This document shows, piece by piece, positions 31,667-44,049 of a stretch of DNA of 51,676 bases; position 1 is the first letter of the stretch; every line of letters starts with the position of its first letter. The position numbers were made by a program, and so were the translations under genes. This stretch comes from an uncultured Pelagibacteraceae bacterium (GTDB lineage Bacteria > Pseudomonadota > Alphaproteobacteria > Pelagibacterales > Pelagibacteraceae). The stretch lies in assembly GCA_902630665.1 (NCBI GenBank), contig CACOVP010000001.1:95225-146900 (forward strand), read 5' to 3'. Under the pieces are notes generated by a model. That model worked only from the letters and a program-made list of their open reading frames with translations, was not told the DNA's origin and did not search any database.

Positions 31667-32617
31667 CTATGAAATTATCCGTAAAGGCTTATTTTCTAGG
31701 CAACTTTCTAAATTTTCAATCATTTGCGAATAGAATTTTGAGTAATTTTCAGCAGTCACGTAACCGATATGGGGTAATAATAAAGCATTTGGAAGAAATC
31801 GTAGTTTATGATCTTGTGGGAGAGGTTCTTTATCATAAACATCTAAACCAGCGCCGGCAATTTTTTCATCCTTTAAAGCCTCAACTAAATCATTTTCGTT
31901 AATAATTTGGCCTCTAGAAGTATTAATAAGAAAACTAGTTTTTTTCATCATTTCAATCTCTTTTTTTGTAATTAAATTTTTATATCTTTCACCTAAAACT
32001 AAATGAATAGAAATTATGTCTGAATTTTTAAGTAAATCTTCTTTGCTCATAGGTAATACACCAAGTTCATTTGCGTGAGATAGATTTAGATTTTCACTCC
32101 AAGCGCAAACTTCCATTCCAAAAGCTTTACCTACCTTTGCAACTTGTGTTCCAATTTTTCCCAAGCCTATTACTCCCAACATTTTACCTTTTAATTCTGT
32201 ACCAATAGTAGTCTGCCAATATCCTTGAAACATATTATCAATTTCTTGTTTAACGTTTCTTAGAAGACCTAAGATCAAAGTCCAAGCGATCTCAGCTGCA
32301 GGATTTGAGTTTATTTCAGTTCCACACACTAAAATGCCTTTTTTTTTGGTTACTTCTAAATTAATAGAGTTATTTCGCATACCTGAGGTCATTATGTATT
32401 TAAGATTTGGTAAATTTTCTAATAAATTTTTTGTGATAGGTGTTCTTTCCCGCATTATAAATAATGCTTCAAATTCCTCCAAAGCCTCGATAGTTTCATC
32501 TTCATTATTAAAGGGCTCATTAAAAATTTTAAAATTAAATTTATTTTTTAACTTTTCTATATCAACAATTTCTTTAAAAGAATTTTGATAATCATCCAAC
32601 ACCGCTACTTTTATCAT
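31667..32617 (-). CDS. D-2-hydroxyacid dehydrogenase (SerA/phosphoglycerate dehydrogenase-like)
   Basis: 316-residue NAD-dependent dehydrogenase. 'TSGMRNNSINLEVTKKKGILVCGTEINSNPAAEIAWTLILGLLRN' contains the substrate-site region, 'KGKMLGVIGLGKIGTQVAKVGKAFGMEV' (about 143-170) is the NAD-binding GxGxxG motif, and 'FLINTSRGQIINENDLVEAL', 'GAGLDVYDKEPLP' and 'LLLPHIGYVT' provide the catalytic Arg, Glu and His. It reduces or oxidises a 2-hydroxyacid; the substrate is uncertain. Its start overlaps the EamA transporter gene by 4 nt. Confidence 0.88.
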   Translation of the reverse strand: MIKVAVLDDYQNSFKEIVDIEKLKNKFNFKIFNEPFNNEDETIEALEEFEALFIMRERTPITKNLLENLPNLKYIMTSGMRNNSINLEVTKKKGILVCGTEINSNPAAEIAWTLILGLLRNVKQEIDNMFQGYWQTTIGTELKGKMLGVIGLGKIGTQVAKVGKAFGMEVCAWSENLNLSHANELGVLPMSKEDLLKNSDIISIHLVLGERYKNLITKKEIEMMKKTSFLINTSRGQIINENDLVEALKDEKIAGAGLDVYDKEPLPQDHKLRFLPNALLLPHIGYVTAENYSKFYSQMIENLESCLENKPLRIIS

Positions 32618-33504
32618 TGAGTTTTCCTATTTGACAAATAAATACCTGATATAATAAAAGTTGCACCAATAAAATGGAATAATTGAAATTTTTCTTTGAA
32701 AATTATAATCGCCATTATTGCACTGAAAAGTGGCATTAACTGAATAAACATAGACGATCTGTTGGGGCCTATTAATTGTATAGCTTTTTGCCAACAATAA
32801 TAAGCTGCGATAGCAGGAAAGATAACTACGTAAAATAAAATTAAGATAGAAGCTTTATTAATTTTTATATCTAATCCAATTGATTTCTCATATAAAAATT
32901 GTGGAACTAAAAATATTAATCCTACAGTTACCATAATTTGGATTAAAGAAAATTGAGATAATTGAAATTTATTTTTTTTTAGTAAAGTTGAGTATAATGA
33001 CCAACTTAAAACACAAACTAGCATCCATATATCTCCTTTGTTAAAACTTAAAGATATTATTTTTTGAATATCTGCGTTTGAAATAATTGTTGTAACTCCA
33101 AATATTGATAAGAATAATCCAGATAATTGAAATATATTTGTTTTTTCAATTTTCATAAGTGACGAAAAAATTATTATCATTGGTGGAATAGCAGCTAACA
33201 TTAAGACTGCATTAATAACTTGAGTAAAGTTTAAAGCAAAGTACACTACAGAATTAAAAGTGCTAATTGATAATATTCCCATTATTCCAATCGTGAAAAA
33301 ATTTTCTTTAATATAGTTTTTTTTCTCTAAAATTTCTTTAATTGTAAAAGGAATTAAAATAAACCACACCATAACCCATCTTAAAAAGTTAAGAGTTAGA
33401 GGCGGAACTTCAAATAAAGTTGCGAATTTACCAATTATAAAATTTCCTGACCAGAATAAAGCCGCTAAAGTAAGAAAAGTATAAGCTAAATAATTTTTTG
33501 ACAA
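32614..33504 (-). CDS. EamA/DMT-family transporter
   Basis: 296-residue membrane protein with ten hydrophobic segments in two EamA repeats. 'TLAALFWSGNFIIGKFATLFEVPPLTLNFLRWVMVWFILIPF' opens repeat 1 and 'KGDIWMLVCVLSWSLYSTLLKK' opens repeat 2, ending 'LMPLFSAIMAIIIFKEKFQLFHFIGATFIISGIYLS', all typical of the drug/metabolite transporter superfamily. It probably exports a metabolite or amino acid. It sits between a DadA-like oxidase and a hydroxyacid dehydrogenase in one minus-strand run. Confidence 0.88.
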   Translation of the reverse strand: MSKNYLAYTFLTLAALFWSGNFIIGKFATLFEVPPLTLNFLRWVMVWFILIPFTIKEILEKKNYIKENFFTIGIMGILSISTFNSVVYFALNFTQVINAVLMLAAIPPMIIIFSSLMKIEKTNIFQLSGLFLSIFGVTTIISNADIQKIISLSFNKGDIWMLVCVLSWSLYSTLLKKNKFQLSQFSLIQIMVTVGLIFLVPQFLYEKSIGLDIKINKASILILFYVVIFPAIAAYYCWQKAIQLIGPNRSSMFIQLMPLFSAIMAIIIFKEKFQLFHFIGATFIISGIYLSNRKTQ

Positions 33505-33511
33505 AAAAATC

Positions 33512-34771
33512 CTAATTAAATCTTTTAGAGCTGTAGGGAGTTAAATCTAAATTAGTTTTTTCACCTGCAACTACACCAGAAATAATTTTGCCTGTTATAG
33601 CTCCTAAAGTCCAGCCTAAATGCTGATGACCGAATGCGTAAATTATATTTTTGTTTTTGAGTGAAGGGCCAAGAATTGGTAAAAAATCTGGTAAAGTTGG
33701 TCTAAATCCAAGCCATTCATCGTCATGTTTTTCTAGTTGTGGCAATAACTCTTTCGCACAGTTTATAATATATTCAATTCTTTTTTTCGAAAGAGGGTTT
33801 TTCAATCCACCCAATTCAACAGTTCCTACGGCTCGTAAACCTTGATTCATTGGTGTCATGCCAAATCCCCTATCTAAGAAAATTATAGGTCTAGATATTA
33901 ATTTGTCTTTGCCTTTAAAATGCACATGGTATCCTCTCTCAGTATCTAATGGAATATTTTCACCAAGTTGATCGGTCAATTTTTTTGAAAATGCTCCTGA
34001 TGCAACCACTGACTTTTCAAAAATATATACATCATTTGCTGATTTAATTATTGTTTCATTTGCCGTTTTCTGTTCTATGCTTGTAATATCCGATTGAATA
34101 AATTTACCACCTCTTTTTAGGTATAATTTAAAAATTTCTTTAAGGATTCCGTGAGGATCTCTGGCATGCATAGCATTTTCATATATTACACCAGCATCAA
34201 ATACTGGATTCAAATTTGGCTCTAATTCTAATATCTCTTCACGAGTTAATAATTTTTGTTTTACACCTAGATCGTTTCGAACTTTTATCTCTAATTTTCT
34301 GCTTTTTAAGTTTTTATTCGTCCACACATAAATAATTCCTTTTTTTTCAACTAGCCCATCCACATTTATTTCTTGAAATATTTCCTCATATGCATCATTA
34401 GATAAACTTAAAATTTGGTGCATGTACTTAGCAGTATGTAGCATAGATTTTTTATTACAGTTTTTTAAATAATATAAAAACCAATTAAACATTTTTGGAA
34501 TATAATTCCATTTTAAAGCTAAAGGTCCATAGGAACTAAAAAGCATTTTTGGAACATCATATAAAATATCTGGGCGGTTGAATTGTAATACCGCGTAAGG
34601 TGAAAAATGACCAGCGTTTCCATAGGATGCAGGTTTGTACTCTGATGACAAAGGATCTTGTCGGTCAAAGATTGTAACTGGTATACCTTTTTTTATAAGT
34701 TGAAGACCTGTGCACACTCCTTGAATGCCTGATCCTACGATTCCAACAGATTTACATTTATAATTTTCCAT
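33512..34771 (-). CDS. dadA: FAD-dependent D-amino-acid dehydrogenase-like oxidoreductase
   Basis: 419-residue flavoenzyme of the DAO family. 'SVGIVGSGIQGVCTGLQLIKKGIPVTIFDRQDP' (about 8-40) is the FAD-binding GxGxxG motif, 'ASYGNAGHFSPYAV' resembles the DadA 'SxxNAGxxxP' region, and 'LGFRPTLPDFLPILGPS...YAFGHQHLGWTLGAITGKIISG' is the C-terminal FAD-binding end. It deaminates a D-amino acid or related substrate at the membrane. Its perfect TATAAT box is 6 nt from the ATG. EamA and hydroxyacid dehydrogenase genes follow. Confidence 0.85.
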   Translation of the reverse strand: MENYKCKSVGIVGSGIQGVCTGLQLIKKGIPVTIFDRQDPLSSEYKPASYGNAGHFSPYAVLQFNRPDILYDVPKMLFSSYGPLALKWNYIPKMFNWFLYYLKNCNKKSMLHTAKYMHQILSLSNDAYEEIFQEINVDGLVEKKGIIYVWTNKNLKSRKLEIKVRNDLGVKQKLLTREEILELEPNLNPVFDAGVIYENAMHARDPHGILKEIFKLYLKRGGKFIQSDITSIEQKTANETIIKSANDVYIFEKSVVASGAFSKKLTDQLGENIPLDTERGYHVHFKGKDKLISRPIIFLDRGFGMTPMNQGLRAVGTVELGGLKNPLSKKRIEYIINCAKELLPQLEKHDDEWLGFRPTLPDFLPILGPSLKNKNIIYAFGHQHLGWTLGAITGKIISGVVAGEKTNLDLTPYSSKRFN

Positions 34772-34777
34772 TCCAAA

Positions 34778-34783
34778 ATTATA
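34778..34783 (-). promoter_or_regulatory. -10 box of the dadA-like gene, probably leaderless
   Basis: On the minus strand a perfect TATAAT, preceded at 16 nt by TTTAAT, lies 6 nt from the ATG at 34771. No SD is present (TTTGGA fills the gap), so the transcript probably starts at the start codon. Confidence 0.45.
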
Positions 34784-34815
34784 ATTTAATCTGGTAAAAA
34801 TTAAAGTGCGTTAGA

Positions 34816-35280
34816 TTATACTAGAGCTTCTTTGTTTACAACTTCAGGTCTTTCCTCTGATTCTAAAGACTCTTTTTTATCTTTTTTCTTGAACAAGAAA
34901 TCGCCAGTTAATGTTGATTTAGATTTATTTGTTTTTTTAATGTAGCCGTCAATATCAGCGCCATTTTCGGTTTTTAAATTGTTTCCAAATTCTATATCAC
35001 CTTTTACAGTGCCTGTTGAGCCGATAACTACATCTTGACCAGAAACCTTGCCATCTAAATGACCATGAATTTCAACATGATCTCCTTCAATTGATCCTGT
35101 GATAGAACCTGTTTCTCTTATGATTATCTCTTTTGAAAAAACTGGACCCTTAATTAAGCCTGCAACATCTATAGCACCTGAGCTATTTATTGTTCCCTCT
35201 ATACTTACTGTTTCGCTAATTAACGATCTTTCTGAGTCAGTTAGTTTATTTTTCTTGTCGCCGAACATAATATTTTTCAT
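34816..35280 (-). CDS. Bactofilin (polymer-forming cytoskeletal protein)
   Basis: 154-residue protein. The central part (about residues 20-110) is a run of short beta-helix repeats: 'ISETVSIEGTINSSGAIDVAGLIKGPV', 'IIRETGSITGSIEGDHVEIHGHLDGKVSGQDVVIGSTGTVKGDIEFG', 'NGADIDGYI', which is the bactofilin domain. Disordered Lys/Glu-rich ends flank it. Bactofilins polymerise without nucleotide and help shape the cell envelope. It lies downstream of the rod-shape cluster, in the same direction as rodA, with a 73-nt gap. Confidence 0.92.
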   Translation of the reverse strand: MKNIMFGDKKNKLTDSERSLISETVSIEGTINSSGAIDVAGLIKGPVFSKEIIIRETGSITGSIEGDHVEIHGHLDGKVSGQDVVIGSTGTVKGDIEFGNNLKTENGADIDGYIKKTNKSKSTLTGDFLFKKKDKKESLESEERPEVVNKEALV

Positions 35281-35353
35281 AAATTAACCACCAATTGATA
35301 TAATATACAAGTGCCTAATAAAATCAAATTTGACCATATTAGGTTTAAATTAG

Positions 35354-36478
35354 CTAGTTAACTGGTGTGTCTTTATAGACTTTACAGGACATAACTATAC
35401 CTAATCCCAACATTATTGCCATCATCGATGAACCTCCGTAAGACATAATCGGTAAAGGAGACCCAACTATCGGTAAAAGGCCAAGAACCATCATCATATT
35501 TACTACTACATATATAAAAAAAGCAGTTCCAAAACCATAACAGAAGAGTTTACCAAAATTACTTCTTGTAACATTTCCGATTTTTATGATCCTCCAAACA
35601 ATAATTGCATATAAAAAAAGAATAAATAGTGAACCAAAAAAACCGAATTCCTCAGAAAACAGAGTAAATATGAAATCTGTATGTTTCTCAGGCAAATAAT
35701 CTAAATAACTTTGTGAGCCTTGTAAAAAACCTTTTCCGAACAATCCACCTGAACCAATAGCTATTTTGGATTGAATGATTTGATATCCAGCTCCTAAAGG
35801 ATCTCTTTCGGGATTCAAAAAAGTTAAAATTCTAGATTTTTGATATGGTTTTAAAAAAGAAATAGCTATTGGTAATAATGCAATAAATGCTAGACCTGAA
35901 ATAGCAAAAAATTTTACTCTTACACCAGCTAGCCACGCGACGGTAAGACCACCAGCAGCAATTAGTAATGCTGTTCCCAAATCTGGTTGAGTTGCAACTA
36001 ATATTATTGGAGCAATCAAAACAACAACGGGTAAAAATAAATATCTAATACGATTTAAATTTTCAATTGAAGTACGGTGATAATATTTTGCTAAAAATAA
36101 AATAAGACCTACCTTCATTAATTCAGAAGGCTGTAAATTCATAAAATAAAGGTCTAACCATCTTTTAGATCCAGAAGAGGTTAATCCGAAATATTTAACT
36201 CCTAATAATAATATAAAGAAAAAAATATAAATTAAATAGCTTTGGCTATGCCAAAACCTTATTTGAATAAATGATAGAGTTAAAAACATAACAAAAAAAA
36301 CAAAGAATCGAAGTATATGACTTTGCGTATGGTATTTTAATTCCCCGCCATCAGTAGAGTACATAGCTAATATACTAGTAAGTCCAAGTATAAATATCGA
36401 AATTACTAAAATATAATCTATTGAAAGAATTTTATCTTTAATGCTTAATGACGATTGAATTGATCTAGTTCTAAACAT
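35354..36478 (-). CDS. rodA: Rod-shape peptidoglycan glycosyltransferase RodA
   Basis: 374-residue SEDS-family membrane protein with about ten helices. 'SGSKRWLDLYFMNLQPSELMKVGLILFLAKYYHR', 'ILVATQPDLGTALLIAAGGLTVAWLAGV' with the conserved Asp, 'GAGYQIIQSKIAIGSGGLFGKGFLQGSQSYLDYLPEKHTDFIFTLFSEEFGF' and 'LPIVGSPLPIMSYGGSSM' are the SEDS signatures. It polymerises glycan strands with PBP2 during elongation. It shares one nucleotide with the mrdA stop. Confidence 0.95.
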   Translation of the reverse strand: MFRTRSIQSSLSIKDKILSIDYILVISIFILGLTSILAMYSTDGGELKYHTQSHILRFFVFFVMFLTLSFIQIRFWHSQSYLIYIFFFILLLGVKYFGLTSSGSKRWLDLYFMNLQPSELMKVGLILFLAKYYHRTSIENLNRIRYLFLPVVVLIAPIILVATQPDLGTALLIAAGGLTVAWLAGVRVKFFAISGLAFIALLPIAISFLKPYQKSRILTFLNPERDPLGAGYQIIQSKIAIGSGGLFGKGFLQGSQSYLDYLPEKHTDFIFTLFSEEFGFFGSLFILFLYAIIVWRIIKIGNVTRSNFGKLFCYGFGTAFFIYVVVNMMMVLGLLPIVGSPLPIMSYGGSSMMAIMLGLGIVMSCKVYKDTPVN

Positions 36479-38412
36479 TATGCTTGCTCTCCTAGTAAAC
36501 TATCAATTCTCTCTCTTAACTCGTGTCGTTCTAGAACCTTTTTAATTACTTTTTTTGCAATTGGGGCAGCTGTTTTTCCACCTGAGCCTCCATGTTCCAC
36601 TAGAACACTTATTGCATATTTAGGATCATTGTAAGGTGCATAAGCAACAAATAAAGCATGATCTCTATCTTTGTAAGGTAAACTCTCTTGCTTTACTTCA
36701 GCTTCACGTTGAGCTTCAGTAAATCTTTTTATTTGTGATGATCCTGTTTTTCCAGCAAAAGTAAATTTTTTATTTTCCCATCGATGTCTATAAGATGTGC
36801 CGCCTGGTTCATTAGAAGAAGAAAACATTGCATCTTTTATTAAATTAATATGTTCTTGATTTTTAAAAAGAGGTTTTAGTTCAAAATTCGATACTAATAA
36901 ATCTGTTGGAAGAGGATCATTTGGATTTTCATTTTTATATTTGATGTACTCTCTTAAATTGTTATTTTTTTTATCAAAGATTATTCTTGGTTTTATTTCA
37001 AATCCGCCATTTGCAATTTGCGCTGTCATTAAACAGAGTTGTAAGGGAGTACTTTGAAAATATCCTTGACCGATACCTGAGTGTAAAGTTTCACCTAAAT
37101 ACCAATTTTGACCAATAAATTTTTTCTTCCACTTAGTGTTAGGTACCACACCTGCCCTCTCTTCAATAAAGCCGTTGAGAACTTTTTTTCCAAGACCAAA
37201 TTTTTTAGATGTTTCAGATAATCTATCTACTCCTAATTTTCTTGCAATTTCATAAAAGTATACGTCGCAAGATCTTTGAATACCTTTTCTTAAATTCACA
37301 ATACCGTGGCCATCTTTTTCCCAACAATGAAATTTTTCTCCATAAAGTTCAATTTTTCCCTCACATTTAAAAGTGTCTAGTGGTTTTATAACTCCATTCT
37401 CTAAAGCACTTAAAGCAACAAGAGTCTTTATTGTTGATCCAGGCGGATATAATCCAGCAATAGTTTTATTTGTGAGTGGTTTCATTTCATTTTTTATTAA
37501 ACTGTTCCAATAATTTTTATCCAAGCCATGAACAAACTCGTTGGGTTCAAAAGTTGGAGAAGAAACTAGAGAAACAATATCTCCATTGTATACATCCATG
37601 ACACAAACAGCGGCCGCTTTGTCTTTAAGAAGCTCACTTGTGAATTTTTGAACTTCAAAGTCTAAAGTGGTTTTGAAACTTTTTCCTGCCTGGCCTTCAT
37701 TAATTAAGATTTGCTTAATTCTTTTTCCATAGGCATTTACCTCATATCTTTGGAAACCAATTTTACCTATAATTTCCTCATCTAATTTTCTCTCAAGACC
37801 AGTTTTACCAATGCTCATCCCTGGAACATGTAAATCTTTTAAATATTTCTTTGTTTGAAGATCTTTAGCGCTTACCTGAGAAACATAACCTAAAATATGA
37901 GCAGATGAATTATCAGGATACATTCTAGCGACAGATACTATAGGTTTTACTCCCTCGAGTTCGTGTAAGAATAAATTTAATCTGGAAAATTCCGACCATG
38001 TTATATTATCTGAAACGATAATAGGTTCCCATGGTTTTTGCTTAGCAATGATTCTTCTAAGATAAAATAATTTTTTTTCTGTGATATTTAGAATTGTTTT
38101 TAGTCTTACAAATAGTTTTTCAATATCTTTGGAGTTCTCTGGAATTAAATGAACTTGATAAACCTGTTGATTTGATGCTATTTCTTTATCAAAAAAATCT
38201 CTAATTACACCTCTCTCAGGTGCTAATTTCCATTCTCTAAATCTATTTTTATCGGATAAAGTTTTATATTTTGTTCTTTCATTAATCTGTAAAGAAACTA
38301 ATCTACCTATAATTCCAAACGTTACAATTGCTTTTGCAGCAGTAAGTAAAAACATTCTTCTTCCAATTAGTTTTGACTTAATAACAGTATTTCCAGAACT
38401 TGGACTAAGCAT
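36478..38412 (-). CDS. mrdA: Penicillin-binding protein 2 (elongation transpeptidase)
   Basis: 644-residue class B PBP with one N-terminal membrane segment (about 19-41). The transpeptidase motifs are the S-x-x-K in PPGSTIKTLVAL, SCDVYFY in place of SxN, and KTG in FAGKTGSSQ. The pedestal domain includes 'ERGVIRDFFDKEIASN' and 'ILGYVSQVSAKDL'. It cross-links peptidoglycan with RodA in the elongasome. It overlaps the end of mreD by 8 nt, in the standard order mreB-mreC-mreD-mrdA-rodA. Confidence 0.95.
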   Translation of the reverse strand: MLSPSSGNTVIKSKLIGRRMFLLTAAKAIVTFGIIGRLVSLQINERTKYKTLSDKNRFREWKLAPERGVIRDFFDKEIASNQQVYQVHLIPENSKDIEKLFVRLKTILNITEKKLFYLRRIIAKQKPWEPIIVSDNITWSEFSRLNLFLHELEGVKPIVSVARMYPDNSSAHILGYVSQVSAKDLQTKKYLKDLHVPGMSIGKTGLERKLDEEIIGKIGFQRYEVNAYGKRIKQILINEGQAGKSFKTTLDFEVQKFTSELLKDKAAAVCVMDVYNGDIVSLVSSPTFEPNEFVHGLDKNYWNSLIKNEMKPLTNKTIAGLYPPGSTIKTLVALSALENGVIKPLDTFKCEGKIELYGEKFHCWEKDGHGIVNLRKGIQRSCDVYFYEIARKLGVDRLSETSKKFGLGKKVLNGFIEERAGVVPNTKWKKKFIGQNWYLGETLHSGIGQGYFQSTPLQLCLMTAQIANGGFEIKPRIIFDKKNNNLREYIKYKNENPNDPLPTDLLVSNFELKPLFKNQEHINLIKDAMFSSSNEPGGTSYRHRWENKKFTFAGKTGSSQIKRFTEAQREAEVKQESLPYKDRDHALFVAYAPYNDPKYAISVLVEHGGSGGKTAAPIAKKVIKKVLERHELRERIDSLLGEQA

Positions 38413-38917
38413 CTCGATTACCTATAAAATTCAATTGATAAATATTAAACAACACCCAAAATATAGGGAACATAAAGAGAGTAAAAAACATATTGTATCC
38501 TATTTTGGAGTAGGTGAAAGAAAGATCAGAAAAATTGTTTAATAATGAAAAGAAAAGTATATTCGAAAAAATCATAGCCATAAAGAATGTGAACCAATCT
38601 GAGGCTATTGTGGTATTAACACTTTTGTTTCTTACATATGTCCCAACAAAAATTATAATTAAATATGATAATGAGCTTATACCTAAAGGAAACCCCATAA
38701 CTACATCATTAATTAATCCAGCCAAAAATACATGTCCGTTAGCCATAATATCTGGTCTTTTAATTATCCAAAAATAAATTAATATAATCTGAAAGTTTAA
38801 CGTAAAGATTTCGAACATTTTTTCAAGATTTGTGTCAACTTCGCTTATACATAAATAATATAAAAGAATTAATGGGCCAGCATTAAATATTTTATTTATG
38901 AAAGAATTCTTAGCCAT
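38405..38917 (-). CDS. mreD: Rod-shape-determining protein MreD
   Basis: 170-residue membrane protein with about five helices. 'ANGHVFLAGLINDVVMGFPLGISSLSYLIIIFVGTYVR' carries the conserved Asp-rich 'GLxxDxxxGxPLG' motif of MreD, and position between mreC and mrdA confirms it. It links MreC to the peptidoglycan synthases in the inner membrane. The sequence is otherwise poorly conserved, as usual for MreD. Confidence 0.88.
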   Translation of the reverse strand: MAKNSFINKIFNAGPLILLYYLCISEVDTNLEKMFEIFTLNFQIILIYFWIIKRPDIMANGHVFLAGLINDVVMGFPLGISSLSYLIIIFVGTYVRNKSVNTTIASDWFTFFMAMIFSNILFFSLLNNFSDLSFTYSKIGYNMFFTLFMFPIFWVLFNIYQLNFIGNRDA

Positions 38918-38925
38918 TATAATTT

Positions 38926-39762
38926 TTATTTATTTTGAACATTTAAATTGACTGTTACAAAAGAGAGCTGATTTGGGTCAATGAAAAGATCAACTTTGCC
39001 TTCAGCGTTTGTAATTCCAATAGGCGTACCCGGTGTAAATATCCCATCTTTTCCTGATGCAAAAACATTTATATCTTCAATTGTGTCGTAATCCTCAGGC
39101 AAATATTCTAAAATCGGATTATTTGTCCCGCTACCAGATAATATAGCTTGTGCACCCTGATTTAAAGTTACTGGAATTCTACTATTCAGATCATTTAAAA
39201 GTAAAACTCTTGAAGATAAATAGTTTGTTTCAACTACTCTTCCGACTAAATAATTATCTTTAGTTACAGGCATTCCTTTCAAAATACCCACACTCGTACC
39301 CTTATTTATAATTATAGATTTTAAAAAAGGACTGTTCTTATCGACTAAGACTTTTGCTAATATAATATTACTTAAATTTTTATTAAAATATTCAGTTTCT
39401 AAAATTTTTTGTAAGTTTTTATTCTCATCTTTTAAAAATTCAACGTTTAGTTCAAGTAACTTATATTGTTCTAATTCTAGCTTTAATCTTTCATTTTCCT
39501 CTTTTACATTAAAAAAACTTGAGATGTTTTTGCCGGCTTGAGGTAAAAATCTTGTCGGTGTAGAGGCTAAAAAAGTTATACGATAAATAACGTCATTTAA
39601 AAAACTTCTGACTGGTTTAGTAAATTTAACTCCGTATACATCTAAAAAAAATATGATAAGGGCTAAAAAAATTAAAGAGAGAACTGAAAATTTTTGAGCT
39701 CCTCCTCTTTGAAGAAGAGCAGAACGGAAAGCTATACTAAAATCATCTCTACTAACTGACAT
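38926..39762 (-). CDS. mreC: Rod-shape-determining protein MreC
   Basis: 278-residue bitopic protein: membrane segment at about residues 25-43, a coiled coil (about 88-118: EENERLKLELEQYKLLELNVEFLKDENKNL) and a periplasmic double beta-barrel domain with 'SIIINKGTSVGILKGMPVTKDNYLVGRVVETNYLSSRVLLLNDLNSRIPV' typical of MreC. It forms the periplasmic scaffold for PBP2 and RodA. It lies 17 nt downstream of mreB and 8 nt upstream of mreD. Confidence 0.94.
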   Translation of the reverse strand: MSVSRDDFSIAFRSALLQRGGAQKFSVLSLIFLALIIFFLDVYGVKFTKPVRSFLNDVIYRITFLASTPTRFLPQAGKNISSFFNVKEENERLKLELEQYKLLELNVEFLKDENKNLQKILETEYFNKNLSNIILAKVLVDKNSPFLKSIIINKGTSVGILKGMPVTKDNYLVGRVVETNYLSSRVLLLNDLNSRIPVTLNQGAQAILSGSGTNNPILEYLPEDYDTIEDINVFASGKDGIFTPGTPIGITNAEGKVDLFIDPNQLSFVTVNLNVQNK

Positions 39763-39779
39763 TTATTCGTTTAAACAAA

Positions 39780-40817
<1,038 letters not shown>

Positions 40818-40827
40818 TTATATCTCC

Positions 40828-42384
40828 TTATATTTGAGCGCTTAAACTCGGGTCTGGCGCTGTTTTTTCTCTTTTAATTATTAGTTTATTTAATGCACTT
40901 AAGTACGCATTTGCTGATGCTACTAGAGTATCAGTATCAGCAGCTTGGCCAACAGTTGTTTTTCCATTTTCTTCAATTCTTACACTAACTGTGGCTTGAG
41001 CGTCTGTTCCTTCGGTAACTGCATGAACATTGTATAGTAAAAGCTTTATTTCATGAGGATAGAGTTTTTTAATACATTTGAAAATTGCATCAACAGGTCC
41101 ATCACCAGTTTCTGACCCCGACTTCACTTCTCCATAAACCTCTAGGGTCATTTCTGCTTTTTGGGGCTCACCTGTTCCTGCAAAAACTTTTAGAGATTTT
41201 AATTTAATTTCGTTATCTTCAGTAACTAAGTTATCATCCACTATTGCAGCTATATCTTCATCGTAAACATGTTTTTTTTTATCAGCTAAAATTTTAAATT
41301 TTCCAAACGCAGCGTCGATTATATCATCAGTCATATTTGTATAACCCATATCTGAAAGTTTATCTCTGAAGGCATGTCTGCCTGAGTGTTTTCCCATAAC
41401 TAAAGATGTCTTTTTAACACCAACACTTTCTGGAGTCATAATTTCATAAGTATTCCTATTTTTTAACATTCCGTCTTGATGAATTCCTGACTCATGAGCA
41501 AAAGCATTTTTTCCAACTATCGCTTTATTAAACTGAACTGGAAAACCTGTAGCGTTTGAAACAACTTTTGAGGCTTTGCTTAATAATTTAGTATTTATAT
41601 TTGTAGTGTAAGGCATTAAATCATGTCTAGTTCTCATAGCCATTACTACTTCCTCAAGCGCTGCATTACCTGCTCTTTCCCCTATTCCATTAATAGTGCA
41701 TTCTATTTGTCTAGCTCCAGCCATTACCCCTGCTAAAGAATTTGCTACTGCCAAACCAAGATCGTTGTGGCAATGTGTTGATAAAATCGCTTTATCAATA
41801 TTCGGAACTTTATTAATCAATGTTTCAATTATTTTTTTAAATTCTGAAGGAACTGTGTAACCAACAGTATCTGGAATATTGATTGTTTTTGCGCCTGAAC
41901 TAATTGCTAATTCAACAGTTTTACACATGAAATCCATTTCAGTTCTTGTGCCATCTTCACACGACCATTCCACATCGTCAGTAAATTTTCTTGCATAAGA
42001 TACGCTTTCTTTTATTGCTTCCAGAACATCTTCTGGAGACTTATTTAATTTATGTTTCATATGTAAAGGACTAGTAGAAATGAATGTGTGTATTCTAAAA
42101 TTTTTTGCATGACTTAAAGACTCTTTGCATGCATCAATATCTTTTTTAGTAGCTCTTGCTAATCCAGCTGGAATAGATTTTTTTAATGATTTACTAATTT
42201 CTGTTACTGCCTCAAAATCACCTGGTGATGCGATAGGAAAGCCTGCCTCTATTACATCTACACCTAATTCATCAAACACTCTTGAAATTTGCAATTTTTC
42301 TTCTAAGCTCATTGATGCGCCTGGGGATTGCTCACCATCTCGCATTGTTGTGTCGAAAATAATTATTCTATTTTTATCAGTCAT
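40828..42384 (-). CDS. leuA: 2-Isopropylmalate synthase
   Basis: 518-residue enzyme. '[44 protein letters not shown]' is the TIM-barrel start with the catalytic Arg-Asp, '[46 protein letters not shown]' has the metal-binding HxH and the late signature. The C-terminal roughly 120 residues ('[10 protein letters not shown]...[19 protein letters not shown]') form the leucine-feedback domain. It catalyses the first step of leucine synthesis from 2-oxoisovalerate, supplied by the ilv genes just upstream. A promoter lies before it. Confidence 0.96.
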   Translation of the reverse strand: MTDKNRIIIFDTTMRDGEQSPGASMSLEEKLQISRVFDELGVDVIEAGFPIASPGDFEAVTEISKSLKKSIPAGLARATKKDIDACKESLSHAKNFRIHTFISTSPLHMKHKLNKSPEDVLEAIKESVSYARKFTDDVEWSCEDGTRTEMDFMCKTVELAISSGAKTINIPDTVGYTVPSEFKKIIETLINKVPNIDKAILSTHCHNDLGLAVANSLAGVMAGARQIECTINGIGERAGNAALEEVVMAMRTRHDLMPYTTNINTKLLSKASKVVSNATGFPVQFNKAIVGKNAFAHESGIHQDGMLKNRNTYEIMTPESVGVKKTSLVMGKHSGRHAFRDKLSDMGYTNMTDDIIDAAFGKFKILADKKKHVYDEDIAAIVDDNLVTEDNEIKLKSLKVFAGTGEPQKAEMTLEVYGEVKSGSETGDGPVDAIFKCIKKLYPHEIKLLLYNVHAVTEGTDAQATVSVRIEENGKTTVGQAADTDTLVASANAYLSALNKLIIKREKTAPDPSLSAQI

Positions 42385-42408
42385 TTTTATTAACTTTAAA
42401 AGCCTCTC

Positions 42409-42436
42409 ATATTACAATCAAAGCTAGAATTTGCAA
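42409..42436 (-). promoter_or_regulatory. Putative promoter of leuA and the downstream rod-shape genes
   Basis: On the minus strand TTGCAA (42431-42436), 16 nt, then TAATAT (42409-42414), 24 nt before the leuA ATG. It is the only evident promoter between ilvC and mreB. I see no leader peptide with leucine codons and no terminator hairpin, so no classical attenuation. Confidence 0.5.
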
Positions 42437-42478
42437 ACTTTTAAGTTAATAAAACTAAGTTTTTGGAGTCAGAATGGG

Positions 42479-44048
<1,570 letters not shown>

Positions 44049-44049
<1 letters not shown>
